DNA from: Ruegeria sp. PrR005
GTDB taxonomy: Bacteria > Pseudomonadota > Alphaproteobacteria > Rhodobacterales > Rhodobacteraceae
DNA length: 64,000 bases
Direction: 5' to 3'
Assembly: GCF_010500245.1 (NCBI RefSeq)
Contig: NZ_JAAGOX010000032.1
Location: 248,001 to 312,000, forward strand
Made by a program: the position numbers and the translations under genes. This document shows, piece after piece, positions 36,904 to 46,698 of the stretch. The notes below the pieces were generated by a model, which saw nothing but the letters and a program-made list of their open reading frames with translations, made no database searches and was not told the DNA's origin. Position 1 is the stretch's first letter. Each line of letters opens with the position of its first letter.

Positions 36904-37647
36904 ATGAGCAGCCACCCCCAACTTTGCCATTCCGATTGCGACGATTGTCCGATCAGACACCGTGCAGTGTGCGCCCACTGCGACACGAGCGAGTTGGAAG
37001 AGCTGGAGCAGATCAAGTATTACCGCAGCTTCGAGGCCGGGCAGACCGTGATCTGGTCCGGCGACCAGATGAGTTTTGTGGGATCGGTCGTGTCCGGTAT
37101 CGCCTCGCTGACCCAGACGATGGAGGACGGGCGGACCCAGATGGTGGGGCTGCTGCTTCCGTCGGATTTTGTTGGACGCCCGGGGCGCGACGGTGCGCCT
37201 TATGACGTGGTGGCGACCACCGATCTGGTCATGTGCTGTTTCCGCAAGAAACCGTTCGAGGAGCTAATGGCGCGCACCCCGCATATCGCGCACCGGCTGC
37301 TGGAAATGACACTGGACGAGCTGGATGCAGCGCGCGAATGGATGCTGGTGCTGGGTCGCAAGACCGCGCGTGAAAAGATCGCCAGCCTTCTGTCGATCAT
37401 CGCCCGTCGCGATGCCTCGCTGACCAAGCGCGGCATGAGCGGGCCGATGGTGTTCGACCTGCCTCTGACCCGCGAGGCGATGGCCGATTACCTGGGCCTG
37501 ACACTGGAAACGGTGAGCCGCCAGATCTCGGCCCTGAAAAAGGACGGGGTGATTCACCTGGAAGGCAAGCGCCACGTCACCATCCCGGATATGGGCCGGT
37601 TGATGGAGGAAGCGGGCGACGATACCGATGGCGGTTTCCTGGTCTGA
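36904..37647 (+). CDS. fnrL: Oxygen-sensing transcriptional regulator FnrL (Crp/Fnr family)
   Basis: Encodes 247 residues. N-terminal Cys residues (C12-x2-C15-x7-C23) and a central Cys111/Cys112 provide the ligands for an oxygen-labile 4Fe-4S cluster. A cyclic-nucleotide-binding-like domain and the C-terminal HTH LPLTREAMADYLGLTLETVSR complete it; the Glu and Arg in ETVSR match FNR-type DNA recognition of TTGAT-N4-ATCAA. FNR boxes next to hemN, ccoN and ccoG in this window identify its local targets. Confidence 0.95.
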   Translation: MSSHPQLCHSDCDDCPIRHRAVCAHCDTSELEELEQIKYYRSFEAGQTVIWSGDQMSFVGSVVSGIASLTQTMEDGRTQMVGLLLPSDFVGRPGRDGAPYDVVATTDLVMCCFRKKPFEELMARTPHIAHRLLEMTLDELDAAREWMLVLGRKTAREKIASLLSIIARRDASLTKRGMSGPMVFDLPLTREAMADYLGLTLETVSRQISALKKDGVIHLEGKRHVTIPDMGRLMEEAGDDTDGGFLV

Positions 37648-37651
37648 GACC

Positions 37652-37708
37652 GGGGGAAGCGAGGCGCTGCCTCGCGCTCCTGCGTATTTGCAGCGAAATG
37701 AAGGGGTG
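37652..37708. repeat. Repeated intergenic element, copy C
   Basis: A 7-bp hairpin GCGAGGC-gct-GCCTCGC (37659-37675), followed by TGCGTATTTG and CGAAATGAAGGGG. The loop gct is shared with copy A and the tail with copies A and B. It lies just after the fnrL stop and may be its terminator. Confidence 0.7.
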
Positions 37709-37719
37709 CGGGCCGGGGT

Positions 37720-38592
37720 TCAACTCTGGCGCCGTAGCCAGTCGGCCACGCGCCGGGCGGCAGAGCCCGGTGGCAATGGGCGCGGCGCCCAGAGCCGCAA
37801 GGCGCGCGGCAGGGTGACCCGCGTGGAAAAAGGCGCCACCAGTTGGCCGCGCGCCAGATACGGGGCGATCAGCGCCTCGTGTCCCATCAGCACCCCGGCG
37901 CCGTTCACCGTTTCCTCGACCGCCAGCGCATAGAGCGAGAATTCGGGTCCGCGCGGCACAAAGGTCTGACCGGGCAGGGCAGCGGACATCCAGTGCGACC
38001 AGTCAGCGTGCCAGGTGGTGTCGATCAGACAGGGCAGGTGGCGCAGATCCTCGGGCCGGTGCAACCGATCCGCCAGTACGGGTGCGCAGACGGGTGTGAT
38101 CGTATCTGCGGCCAGCGCCTCGCCTGGCCCGTCGCCGAAGAACAAGCACAGATCGAAGGGCGCGCGTTTGAGGTCGGGCGGCTGCTCCATCGCGGTGACC
38201 GAAATCTCGATCTCGGGCGCTGCGGCGCGCAGGCCGGGCAAACGGGGAGACAGCCAGAGCTGGGCAACCGAGGGGAGCGCGGCCACATGCACCACCTGCG
38301 GTTTGGCACCGGTGCGCAGGCCATGGCTGACCTTGGCCAGCCGGTCGAAGGCGACGGTCAGGTCCGGCAGGACATCGACCGCAAGCGCGGTCAGATTGAC
38401 GCCTCGGGCACCGCGTTCGAACAGCGGTGCGCCCAGCATGTCCTCAAGCTGCTTGATCTGGGCCGAGACCGCGCCGGGGCTGACGCCCAATTCCTCGGCG
38501 GCGGCGGCAAATCCGCCCAGTCGTGCGGCAGCCTCGAACGCGCGCAGGGCGTTCAGCGGCAAGGGGCGGGGGCGGGGCGGGGCGACGGGCAT
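37720..38592 (-). CDS. LysR family transcriptional regulator (GcvA-like)
   Basis: The 290-residue protein begins with LPLNALRAFEAAARLGGFAAAAEELGVSPGAVSAQIKQLE, the GcvA-type HTH, followed by the ligand-binding domain. Divergent from an SHMT-like gene with a 98-base gap that contains TCAGA-ttt-TCTGA, so it probably controls that gene. An amino acid or one-carbon ligand is likely by analogy with GcvA; the true inducer is unknown. Confidence 0.92.
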   Translation of the reverse strand: MPVAPPRPRPLPLNALRAFEAAARLGGFAAAAEELGVSPGAVSAQIKQLEDMLGAPLFERGARGVNLTALAVDVLPDLTVAFDRLAKVSHGLRTGAKPQVVHVAALPSVAQLWLSPRLPGLRAAAPEIEISVTAMEQPPDLKRAPFDLCLFFGDGPGEALAADTITPVCAPVLADRLHRPEDLRHLPCLIDTTWHADWSHWMSAALPGQTFVPRGPEFSLYALAVEETVNGAGVLMGHEALIAPYLARGQLVAPFSTRVTLPRALRLWAPRPLPPGSAARRVADWLRRQS

Positions 38593-38601
38593 GGGATAGC
38601 C

Positions 38602-38614
38602 TCAGATTTTCTGA
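38602..38614. promoter_or_regulatory. Inverted repeat in the LysR/SHMT-like gap
   Basis: TCAGA-ttt-TCTGA, 10 bases from the LysR start codon. A candidate regulator site by symmetry and position only. Confidence 0.35.
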
Positions 38615-38690
38615 CCCTAGTTTTTCGGGAAACTGATTTGCGCGCAAGAGGCGGTTTGGTGATCCTGAGGACACAGATACGGAGGATGCC

Positions 38691-40013
38691 ATGCCACAGC
38701 TTGCCGCCCGCCCCTGGGTGCCCGCCCTTTGCGAGACCCGCGTTCAGCAGATCGCCGAGGCCACGGCCCGCGCCGACAGCAATGCCATCGATGCCCGCCT
38801 GGAGGCGCTGATCGAGGAAAACCGGGTCATCCATGACACGGAGTGTTTCAACCTGAATCCCGCGACCAATGTGATGAACCCGCGTGCCGAGGCGGCGCTG
38901 GCGCGGGGATTGGGCAGCCGTCCCTCGCTGGGCTATCCCGGCGACAAATACGAGATGGGGCTGGAGGCGATCGAAGAGATCGAGGTCATCGCCGCCGAGC
39001 TGGCGGCACGGGTGTTCAACGCACGCTACGCCGAGATCCGGGTTGGCTCGGGCGCGCTGGCAAATCTGTATGGGTTCATGGCGTTGACCCGACCCGGTGA
39101 CACGATCATCGCGCCACCGGCCAGCATCGGCGGCCATGTGACCCATCACAAGGCGGGCTGTGCGGGGCTTTACGGTCTGAGCACAATCGAGGCGCCGGTG
39201 GATGCGGATGGCTACAGCCTGGACCTGACGGCGCTGGCCGAACTGGCCGAGCGGCACCGGCCCAAGCTGATTACCGTGGGCGGCTCGCTGAACCTGTTTC
39301 CGCATCCGGTGGCGGCCGTGCGCGAGATTGCCGACCGGGTCGGTGCCAAGGTTCTGTTCGACGCGGCGCATCAATGCGGGATCATCGCGGGCGGCGTCTG
39401 GGCCAACCCGTTGGACGAGGGCGCGCATCTGATGACGATGAGCACCTACAAGAGCCTGGGCGGTCCTGCGGGCGGGCTGATCGTGACCAATGATGCCGAG
39501 ATTGCCGAACAACTGGACGCCATCGCCTTTCCCGGCATGACCGCCAATTTCGACGCGGCGAAATCGGCGGCGCTGGCAATCTCGCTGTTGGACTGGGTCG
39601 ATCACGGCGCGGCCTATGGTCAGGCGATGGTCGATCTGGCGCAGGCGCTGGCCGCCGAGTTGGAGGCGCTGGGCCTGCCGGTGTTTCATGGCGCGGGCGG
39701 AGCCACCGCCTCGCACCAGTTCGCGGTTGAGGCGGCGCGGTTCGGCGGCGGTCAGGCTGCGTCGAAGGTGCTGCGCCGGGCCGGGTTCCTGGCCTGCGGT
39801 ATCGGCCTGCCCGTGGCCCCGGTTGCGGGGGATATGAACGGCCTCCGGATCGGCACGCCGGAGCTGGTGCGGCGCGGGGTAACGCCCGACCATGCGGCGG
39901 AACTGGCCTGGCTGATCACGCAAGGTCTCACCGGCAACGACCCCGAGGCGGTGGCGCTGCGCACCCGCGAAATGCGGGCGCGGTTTCAGGGGATGCAATA
40001 CATCAGGTCGTGA
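38691..40013 (+). CDS. Serine hydroxymethyltransferase-like PLP enzyme
   Basis: This 440-residue fold-type I PLP enzyme shows the SHMT pattern: Asp224 in FDAAHQCGIIAGG (pyridine nitrogen) and the Schiff-base Lys254 in STYKSLGGPAGG. The motif of true GlyA is THKTLRGPRGG, so this is a divergent paralogue, perhaps acting on another beta-hydroxy amino acid or alpha-methylserine. It is divergent from a GcvA-like LysR gene, which suggests induction by an amino acid substrate. The N-terminus is about normal for the family. Confidence 0.85.
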   Translation: MPQLAARPWVPALCETRVQQIAEATARADSNAIDARLEALIEENRVIHDTECFNLNPATNVMNPRAEAALARGLGSRPSLGYPGDKYEMGLEAIEEIEVIAAELAARVFNARYAEIRVGSGALANLYGFMALTRPGDTIIAPPASIGGHVTHHKAGCAGLYGLSTIEAPVDADGYSLDLTALAELAERHRPKLITVGGSLNLFPHPVAAVREIADRVGAKVLFDAAHQCGIIAGGVWANPLDEGAHLMTMSTYKSLGGPAGGLIVTNDAEIAEQLDAIAFPGMTANFDAAKSAALAISLLDWVDHGAAYGQAMVDLAQALAAELEALGLPVFHGAGGATASHQFAVEAARFGGGQAASKVLRRAGFLACGIGLPVAPVAGDMNGLRIGTPELVRRGVTPDHAAELAWLITQGLTGNDPEAVALRTREMRARFQGMQYIRS

Positions 40014-40073
40014 CCGGTCCGGCGATCCGTGATCTACTTCCCAAAGGAAATCAGATTTTGGGAGACGCGGATC

Positions 40074-40328
40074 ATGCAGTTCGAAAGCCTGTTCGTGATG
40101 CTTATCGTTGGTATTCTGGCCGGGTGGCTTTCCGGCCGTATCATGGCCGGGCGCGGGTTCGGCCTGATCGGCAACATCATCGTCGGTATTGTTGGTGCAT
40201 TCCTTGCCGGGTTGATCTTTCCCGCCCTTGGCTTTGCTGTCGGCGGCGGCTTTATCGCATCGGTAATCCATGCCACCATCGGTGCTGTGATCCTGCTGTT
40301 CCTGATTGGATTGGTCCGCAAGGCATGA
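40074..40328 (+). CDS. GlsB/YeaQ/YmgE family stress response membrane protein
   Basis: The 84-residue small membrane protein has three hydrophobic helices and the glycine-rich family pattern GWLSGRIMAGRGFGLIGNIIVGIVGA. ATG 40074 has gggaga upstream. The family is linked to general stress and envelope conditions, but its action is unknown. It is followed after 31 bases by the cyclase gene on the same strand and may be cotranscribed with it. Confidence 0.9.
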   Translation: MQFESLFVMLIVGILAGWLSGRIMAGRGFGLIGNIIVGIVGAFLAGLIFPALGFAVGGGFIASVIHATIGAVILLFLIGLVRKA

Positions 40329-40359
40329 TGCGCCTGCCTTGAAGCGGGGAAACCGCCTT

Positions 40360-42099
40360 ATGGAGAGACGGTTGGCGGCCGTGCTGGTCGCGGATTTTGC
40401 AGGCTATAGCTCCCATGTCGGCCGCAACGAGGAACTCGCGGTCCGTGCGGCGCGTGGGCATCTGGATGCCATCGAACTGGTCATCGGCCTGCACCGGGGG
40501 CGTGTGGTAAAAACCATGGGGGACGGGTTGCTGGCCGAGTTTGCCTCGTCCCGGGATGCGGTCGGCTGCGCGGCTGCCATCCAGCACAGGATGATGGAAC
40601 GCAATGCGCCTCTGGAGGCCTCTGAGCAGATGCTCTTGCGGGTTGGCGTTCACTCGGGCGAGATCCTGTCGGAGAGTGGTGATATCTTTGGCGATGATGT
40701 GAACATCGCAGCCCGCATCGAGGCCCATGCGCCGACAGGCGGTGTTGCCGTCTCAGAGTGTGTCCGTGACGAAGTGGCGGGCCGGTTGGATATCGCTTTT
40801 CGGGATGCCGGTTCGCCTGCGTTGAAGAACATATCGCGCAGCATCCGTCTGTTCGATTGGATGCCGTTGCGACAGGCGGATGCGCCCGCAGCGCGCCCGA
40901 AAGCGGTTGCCGATAAACCCTCGCTGGCGGTTCTTCCCTTGACGAACTGGTCGGCAAGTCCCCAGACCGAGTACATCGCCGATGGATTGACCGAAGATAT
41001 CATTTCCGCCCTTGCGCGGGTTCCGTGGCTTTTCGTGATCGCCCGGAACTCTTCCTTTGCCTACAAAGGCACCCCGATGGACGTACGGCAGATCGGCAGG
41101 GACCTGGGTGTCAGATATGTTCTGGAAGGCAGCATGCGCATCCAGGGCAACCGGATCCGGGTCAGTGGCCAACTTGCCGACACGGCATCCGGCGCGCAGG
41201 TCTGGTCAGAGCGGTTCGATGGCACCGACGAGGACATATTCGATTTGCAGGACAAGGTGACCGCAGCCGTGGTTGCCGCCGTGGCGCCCACCGTGCAGAT
41301 GGCAGAGATGGAGCGCGCGGCGCAGAGCGCGCCGGGCAATGCCAGCGCCTATGATTACTATCTGCAAGGGCTGGCGGCGCTGAACCGGGCGCAGGTGGCC
41401 AAGGCTGCCGATTTGCTCGACGCCGCGATCGACGCGTCTCCGGGTTACGCCAAGGCCATGGCGCTCAGGGCCTGGTGCCACACGCTCAATGTTGCGTGGC
41501 GGGTCGGCTATGCGCAGGATACGGATCGCGCGCGGGGAGGCGAACTTGCGAAGGCGGCGCTTGATCTTGCCCCCGGCGATCTCGAAGTGGCGGCCTATGC
41601 CGGGTATACCCTGGCCTTCTTCGGTCTTGAAATAGAGCGGGGAATGGGGCTGGTCCGGCAGGCCTGCGACGGCTGTCCAAGCTTTGCCTGGGCCTGGACA
41701 TCGCTGGCGATGCTGGAAGCGTTGCAGGGCGACAGCGACAAGGTTCTGGACCTTGCGGGTCGGGCGCGACAACTGAACCCCAAAGATCCCTTGTGGTTTC
41801 GTGCGCTGGTCGCCATTGCCGCCGTTCACCGCGACGCGGGGCGGTTCGACGAGGCGCTTCAGGCCGCACAAGAGGGGTTGCAGCTCAATCCCAATGTCGT
41901 GGTTCTGTATGTCCATTTGATCTGCGCGCTCTGCGAACTGGACAGGATGGACGAGGCGCGGACAATGGCGAGCAGGCTTCTGGACCTGTCTCCGGAATTC
42001 TCGGTGTCCCGGTTTCAGGACCACCACAAGTATTTCCGCGCGGCACTGCATACCGCGCAGAACACACGCTGGCTTACGGCTGTGGGGCTACCGGAGTAG
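40360..42099 (+). CDS. Class III adenylate/guanylate cyclase with TolB-like and TPR regions
   Basis: Encodes 579 residues. The N-terminal cyclase catalytic domain has metal-binding Asp12 (LVADFAGYS) and Asp55 (MGDGLLAEF). A TolB-N-like domain follows (residues about 185-310, LAVLPLTNWSASPQTEYIADGLTEDI), then helical repeats of TPR type to the end (from about 330). No membrane helix is seen. It probably makes cAMP or cGMP under control of protein contacts. ATG 40360 is chosen because the catalytic strand starts at once. The purine specificity is not decided. Confidence 0.88.
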   Translation: MERRLAAVLVADFAGYSSHVGRNEELAVRAARGHLDAIELVIGLHRGRVVKTMGDGLLAEFASSRDAVGCAAAIQHRMMERNAPLEASEQMLLRVGVHSGEILSESGDIFGDDVNIAARIEAHAPTGGVAVSECVRDEVAGRLDIAFRDAGSPALKNISRSIRLFDWMPLRQADAPAARPKAVADKPSLAVLPLTNWSASPQTEYIADGLTEDIISALARVPWLFVIARNSSFAYKGTPMDVRQIGRDLGVRYVLEGSMRIQGNRIRVSGQLADTASGAQVWSERFDGTDEDIFDLQDKVTAAVVAAVAPTVQMAEMERAAQSAPGNASAYDYYLQGLAALNRAQVAKAADLLDAAIDASPGYAKAMALRAWCHTLNVAWRVGYAQDTDRARGGELAKAALDLAPGDLEVAAYAGYTLAFFGLEIERGMGLVRQACDGCPSFAWAWTSLAMLEALQGDSDKVLDLAGRARQLNPKDPLWFRALVAIAAVHRDAGRFDEALQAAQEGLQLNPNVVVLYVHLICALCELDRMDEARTMASRLLDLSPEFSVSRFQDHHKYFRAALHTAQNTRWLTAVGLPE

Positions 42100-42111
42100 C
42101 CCCTTGCCTGT

Positions 42112-42951
42112 TCAATGCGCCATGAAGATGGGAACGGTTGCCTTCTCCAGCATGTTGCGTGTCGCGCCGCCAAGGATCGCTTCGCGGAAACGGGAGTGAC
42201 CGTAGGCCCCCATCACGATCATGTCGGCATCGGTATCCGAGGCATGACGGTTGAGGATGTCCGACACCCGGGTCATCGTCTTGCTCAGAACGTCGATTTC
42301 GACCTTTACACCATGGCGGGACAGCATCTGGCTAAGCAATCCGCCGGGATCCGACCGGTCCGGGCCGTGTTGCGGCGGGTCGATCACCACGATGCGAACC
42401 AGTTCCGCCGCCCTCAGGAACGGCATCGCAAGACGGATCGCCCGCATGGCTTCGACGCTTTCGTTCCAGCCGATCAGGACCGTGCGCGGTTGCTTGATCG
42501 GTGCCCGATCATCGGGAACCACCAGAACCGGGGCATGGCCTTCGAACATGGCGGCTTCAATGATCGGCTCTGCCTCTGCGCCCCGGTTTTCCCCATAGGG
42601 ACGCGGTAGCACGACAAGATCCGAGAAACGGGCGCGGTGAGCGACATGCCGTCCCAGATCTGCAATCTGGGCAACACCGCTTTCCGCCGACCAGCGCACG
42701 CCAGCCTTGGACAGGTGATCCTTGGCCAAAGTCAGCACTTCCTCGGCTTCCGCATTCGCCCGGCTCAGGGTTTCTTGCAGGATCAAGGCATTCGCCCCGG
42801 CGTAATAATACCCGGTCTGGCTGCGGTCGACGCCAAGGCACAGAGCCTCGGCATGGGCATCCTGAGCATCCGCCAGAGCAACCAGCTGATCCAGCGTCGT
42901 TTTCGACTGTTTGGGATCCGTCAGGACCGTCAACAAGGATTTGTAGGTCAT
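42112..42951 (-). CDS. Universal stress protein (UspA family)
   Basis: The 279-residue protein has the C-terminal USP nucleotide-binding motif G-2x-G-9x-G (MGAYGHSRFREAILGGATRNM). An N-terminal half of similar length is probably a degenerate second USP domain. The start is 84 bases from the FNR box that also serves divergent ccoN, so it is probably induced by low oxygen with the oxidase. Its end comes 12 bases after the cyclase stop (convergent). Confidence 0.9.
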   Translation of the reverse strand: MTYKSLLTVLTDPKQSKTTLDQLVALADAQDAHAEALCLGVDRSQTGYYYAGANALILQETLSRANAEAEEVLTLAKDHLSKAGVRWSAESGVAQIADLGRHVAHRARFSDLVVLPRPYGENRGAEAEPIIEAAMFEGHAPVLVVPDDRAPIKQPRTVLIGWNESVEAMRAIRLAMPFLRAAELVRIVVIDPPQHGPDRSDPGGLLSQMLSRHGVKVEIDVLSKTMTRVSDILNRHASDTDADMIVMGAYGHSRFREAILGGATRNMLEKATVPIFMAH

Positions 42952-43034
42952 CTCAACCTCGTGTGAGCATCAAGCCCCGACCAGCGGGGGCGTTACTATT
43001 GGCTAATGCCTGTCACACATTTCACGTGTATGTC

Positions 43035-43048
43035 TTGATGCAGATCAA
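43035..43048. promoter_or_regulatory. FNR box between the usp gene and ccoN
   Basis: TTGATGCAGATCAA, a perfect FNR consensus with a 4-base spacer. The centre is about 100 bases before the ccoN ATG; a start 41.5 bases downstream of the centre would give a leader of about 59 bases. The site may also drive the divergent stress protein gene. Confidence 0.92.
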
Positions 43049-43141
43049 AGCAGATATATGCGCAATTCTCCAATTAAGCGCCCAGTCTAATCCGTCTGGC
43101 GTGACATTAGAATCGCGCGGGACAAGGCAAAGGGACGCAAA

Positions 43142-44749
43142 ATGTCGAATTATATCAAGCTCATCGCGCTTGGTCTCATCGCGCTGTTCGCCGCGATGGG
43201 GATAAATTATGCGCGCGACGTGGCTTACATGGTGCATGCAGTCATCGTATTGCTTGTATCGGGTGGGCTTTTCATCTGGACTCTTCGCAACACCGGCGAG
43301 CCCGACATCCTGACCGACCGTTCGGGCGAGTACATGGATGACGTGGTCCGTTATGGTGTCATCGCAACCGCATTCTGGGGCGTCGTCGGCTTTCTGGCCG
43401 GGACGTTCATTGCCTTTCAGCTTGCCTTTCCGGAGCTGAACTTTGAATGGGCCCAGGGTTATGCAAATTTCGGTCGTCTGCGTCCGCTGCACACCTCGGC
43501 GGTGATTTTCGCCTTTGGTGGTAACGCCCTGATCGCAACCTCGTTCTATGTGGTTCAACGCACCAGCGCCGCGCGGCTCTGGGGCGGCAACCTGGCGTGG
43601 TTCGTGTTCTGGGGCTATCAACTGTTCATCGTGCTGGCGGCAACCGGCTATCTGCTGGGCGGCACCCAGTCCAAGGAATATGCCGAGCCGGAATGGTACG
43701 TTGACCTGTGGCTGACCGTCGTCTGGGTGGCCTATCTGGCCGTGTTCCTGGGCACGATCGTCAAGCGCAAGGAACCCCACATCTATGTGGCCAACTGGTT
43801 CTATCTGTCGTTCATCGTCACTGTCGCCATGCTGCATGTGGTCAACAACATGACCATCCCGGTCAGCATCTGGGGCTCGAAATCGGTTATCGTCTGGTCC
43901 GGTGTGCAGGATGCCATGGTACAGTGGTGGTACGGCCACAACGCCGTGGGCTTCTTCCTGACGGCGGGCTTCCTGGGCATGATGTACTATTTCATCCCGA
44001 AACAGGCCGAACGTCCGGTGTTCAGCTACAAGCTGTCGATCATCCACTTCTGGGCGCTGATCTTTATCTATATCTGGGCCGGTCCGCACCACCTGCACTA
44101 TACCGCGCTTCCTGACTGGGCCTCGACGCTAGGCATGGTGTTCTCGGTTGTGCTGTGGATGCCGTCCTGGGGTGGCATGATCAACGGCCTGATGACGCTC
44201 TCGGGCGCGTGGGACAAGCTGCGTACCGACCCTGTGATCCGCATGATGGTGATCTCGGTCGGTTTCTACGGCATGTCGACCTTCGAAGGCCCGATGATGT
44301 CGATCCGCGCGGTCAACTCGCTGAGCCACTACACTGACTGGACCATCGGCCACGTGCACTCTGGCGCGCTGGGCTGGAATGGCATGATCACCTTCGGCGC
44401 GCTTTACTTCCTGGTGCCGGTTCTGTGGAAGCGGGATCGCCTCTACTCGCTGAAACTGGTGAACTACCATTTCTGGCTCGCCACCATCGGGATCGTGCTC
44501 TACGCCGCCTCGATGTGGGTGACCGGGATCATGGAAGGCCTGATGTGGCGTGAAGTGGATGCAAACGGCTTCCTCGTGAACTCGTTCGCCGAAACCGTTG
44601 CCGCCAAGTTCCCGATGTATGTGGTGCGTGCTCTGGGCGGGGTCATGTACCTCACCGGTGCCATCATCATGTGCTACAACCTGTGGATGACCGTTCGGAA
44701 AGCGCCGGCCAAAGAGGCCAGCCTGTCCGTCGCGGTCCCGGCTGAATAA
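43142..44749 (+). CDS. ccoN: Cytochrome c oxidase cbb3 subunit I
   Basis: The 535-residue catalytic membrane subunit of the high-affinity cbb3 oxidase has about 12 to 14 helices and conserved His ligands for haems b, b3 and CuB, for example in [20 protein letters not shown] and the [10 protein letters not shown] segment. First of ccoNOQP; aaaggga precedes the ATG. Reduces oxygen to water with electrons from the c-type subunits and pumps protons. Controlled by FnrL through the box at 43035. Confidence 0.97.
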   Translation: MSNYIKLIALGLIALFAAMGINYARDVAYMVHAVIVLLVSGGLFIWTLRNTGEPDILTDRSGEYMDDVVRYGVIATAFWGVVGFLAGTFIAFQLAFPELNFEWAQGYANFGRLRPLHTSAVIFAFGGNALIATSFYVVQRTSAARLWGGNLAWFVFWGYQLFIVLAATGYLLGGTQSKEYAEPEWYVDLWLTVVWVAYLAVFLGTIVKRKEPHIYVANWFYLSFIVTVAMLHVVNNMTIPVSIWGSKSVIVWSGVQDAMVQWWYGHNAVGFFLTAGFLGMMYYFIPKQAERPVFSYKLSIIHFWALIFIYIWAGPHHLHYTALPDWASTLGMVFSVVLWMPSWGGMINGLMTLSGAWDKLRTDPVIRMMVISVGFYGMSTFEGPMMSIRAVNSLSHYTDWTIGHVHSGALGWNGMITFGALYFLVPVLWKRDRLYSLKLVNYHFWLATIGIVLYAASMWVTGIMEGLMWREVDANGFLVNSFAETVAAKFPMYVVRALGGVMYLTGAIIMCYNLWMTVRKAPAKEASLSVAVPAE

Positions 44750-44763
44750 GGAGGGCCGGAGCA

Positions 44764-45492
44764 ATGGCTATTCTCGAAAAACACAAGATCCTCGAGACCA
44801 ACGCGACCCTCCTGCTGATCTTCAGCTTTCTGGTCGTGACCATTGGTGGCATCGTGCAGATCGCACCACTGTTCTATCTGGAAAACACCATCGAGAAAGT
44901 GGAGGGCATGCGGCCCTACACCCCTCTCGAAATGGCGGGGCGTGAAATCTACATCCGCGAAGGCTGCTATGTCTGCCACAGCCAGATGATCCGCCCGATG
45001 CGGGACGAGGTCGAACGCTATGGCCACTACTCGCTGGCGGCGGAGTCGATGTACGACCACCCGTTCCAGTGGGGGTCCAAGCGGACCGGGCCGGACCTGG
45101 CCCGCGTGGGCGGTCGCTACTCGGACGACTGGCACGTGGATCACATGCGTGACCCGCAGTCGGTGGTGCCGGAATCGGTGATGCCAAAATATGGCTACCT
45201 GGAACGCACCATGATCGACGGCAAGTACATCGGTGACATCATGGCCACCAACGCGATCGTCGGCGTGCCCTACACGGACGAGATGATCGAGGCCGCACAA
45301 GCCGACTTCGCCGCTCAGGCCGATCCCGACAGCGACTATGACGGGCTGCTGGAGCGCTATGGCGATAAGGTGAACGTGCGCAACTTCGACGGTCAGCCGG
45401 GTGTCTCGGAAGCCGATGCGTTGATCGCATATCTGCAAATGCTGGGCACGTTGGTCGATTTCTCGACCTTCACGCCGGACGCGAGCCGCTGA
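44764..45492 (+). CDS. ccoO: Cytochrome c oxidase cbb3 subunit II (mono-haem c)
   Basis: The 242-residue protein has an N-terminal membrane anchor (residues 14-36) and one c-type haem site, CYVCHSQM. It hands electrons to CcoN. It starts 14 bases after ccoN in the same operon with an aggagg-like ribosome site. Length and motif are normal for the family. Confidence 0.97.
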   Translation: MAILEKHKILETNATLLLIFSFLVVTIGGIVQIAPLFYLENTIEKVEGMRPYTPLEMAGREIYIREGCYVCHSQMIRPMRDEVERYGHYSLAAESMYDHPFQWGSKRTGPDLARVGGRYSDDWHVDHMRDPQSVVPESVMPKYGYLERTMIDGKYIGDIMATNAIVGVPYTDEMIEAAQADFAAQADPDSDYDGLLERYGDKVNVRNFDGQPGVSEADALIAYLQMLGTLVDFSTFTPDASR

Positions 45493-45502
45493 GGAGGGAG
45501 AT

Positions 45503-45688
45503 ATGGAAGAGTATACCCTTTTACGGCAGTTCGCGGACAGCTGGATGCTGTTGGCCCTGTTCGCCTTCTTTATCGGAGTGGTCATCTGGGTGTTCCGCCC
45601 CGGGTCGGGCAAGACCTATGGCGACACGGCAAACATCCCCTTCCGGCACCAGGATAAACCCGCCACACACAAGGAGGCGCGGCAATGA
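45503..45688 (+). CDS. ccoQ: Cytochrome c oxidase cbb3 subunit CcoQ
   Basis: The 61-residue single-helix protein (residues 12-31, [18 protein letters not shown]) is the small subunit that stabilises CcoP in the complex. A strong gaggaggg ribosome site is present, and the last 4 bases overlap the ccoP ATG. Confidence 0.93.
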   Translation: MEEYTLLRQFADSWMLLALFAFFIGVVIWVFRPGSGKTYGDTANIPFRHQDKPATHKEARQ

Positions 45689-46554
45689 GCAAGAAACCCG
45701 AATTGAAAAAGGGCGATCCGGAAACCACAGGCCACAGCTGGGACGGGATCGAAGAGTTCAACAACCCGCTGCCGCGCTGGTGGCTGTGGACCTTCTACCT
45801 CTGCATCGTCTGGGCCATCGGCTATACCATCGCCTATCCTGCCTGGCCGATGATCAACTCGGCCACGGCCGGGGTGATGGGCTGGTCGACCCGCGCCAAC
45901 GTTGCAGCGGCGATCACCGACGTCGAAGAGGCGAACGCGCCGATCAATGCCAAACTGGAAGCAGCCGAGCTGACCGCAATCTCTTCGGATGCGGAGCTTA
46001 ACTCCTACGCCGTTTCGGCGGGTAGCGCTGTGTTCAAGACCTGGTGCGCCCAATGTCACGGTTCGGGTGCCGCCGGTGCTGTGGGCTATCCCAACCTGCT
46101 GGACGACGACTGGCTCTGGGGCGGCTCGATCGAGGACATCCACCAGACCGTCACCGCCGGTATCCGCAACACGGAAAACGACGATGCGCGGTACTCCGAG
46201 ATGCCCGCCTTTGGCCGCGACGAGTTGCTGGAAGCCGCCGAGATCGACCAGGTGGTCAACTATGTGATGTCGCTGTCGGGTGAGCCGCAGGATGCATCGC
46301 AGGTGGCCGCCGGCGCGGTGGTCTTTGCGGATAACTGCGCGTCCTGCCATGCCGAGGACGCCACTGGCGACCGCACGCAAGGTGCGCCCAACCTGTCGGA
46401 TGCCATCTGGCTCTTTGGTGGCGACTATGCCGCGATTTCCGAGTCGGTGAACAACGCCCGGTTCGGCGTGATGCCCGCCTGGAACACCCGACTGACCGAA
46501 GCGCAGATCCGCGCGGTCTCGGCCTATGTCCACCAGCTGGGCGGCGGCGAATAA
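45685..46554 (+). CDS. ccoP: Cytochrome c oxidase cbb3 subunit III (di-haem c)
   Basis: The 289-residue protein has a membrane helix at about residues 34-56 and two cytochrome c domains with CAQCH and CASCH haem sites. It accepts electrons from soluble or membrane cytochrome c and passes them to CcoO. Last gene of ccoNOQP; three hairpins follow in the next 145 bases. Confidence 0.97.
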   Translation: MSKKPELKKGDPETTGHSWDGIEEFNNPLPRWWLWTFYLCIVWAIGYTIAYPAWPMINSATAGVMGWSTRANVAAAITDVEEANAPINAKLEAAELTAISSDAELNSYAVSAGSAVFKTWCAQCHGSGAAGAVGYPNLLDDDWLWGGSIEDIHQTVTAGIRNTENDDARYSEMPAFGRDELLEAAEIDQVVNYVMSLSGEPQDASQVAAGAVVFADNCASCHAEDATGDRTQGAPNLSDAIWLFGGDYAAISESVNNARFGVMPAWNTRLTEAQIRAVSAYVHQLGGGE

Positions 46555-46563
46555 CACGAGAAT

Positions 46564-46642
46564 ACCTCCGGGCGGCGTTTGCGGCCCGGAGGTTGGCGTC
46601 GGCTGTTCGATCTGTTCGCGCGTTTCCTGAACAGCCGGCGCC
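46564..46642 (+). promoter_or_regulatory. Two RNA hairpins downstream of ccoP
   Basis: ACCTCCGGGC/GCCCGGAGGT (46564-46593), then a 14-bp stem GGCGTCGGCTGTTC/GAACAGCCGGCGCC with one G-U pair (46595-46642). Neither is followed by a long T run. They may protect the oxidase mRNA 3' end or belong to a small RNA ending at 46698. Confidence 0.6.
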
Positions 46643-46662
46643 TTTAGTCATAGTGGCAAAGC

Positions 46663-46698
46663 ATCCGCCGACCAATCCGGTCGGCGGATCTTTTTTTT
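46663..46698 (+). terminator. Rho-independent terminator of ccoNOQP
   Basis: Perfect 11-bp stem ATCCGCCGACC/GGTCGGCGGAT with a 5-base loop and eight T. The rest of the gap to ccoG (46699-46939) holds the FNR box at 46863 and no coding signal. Confidence 0.93.
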
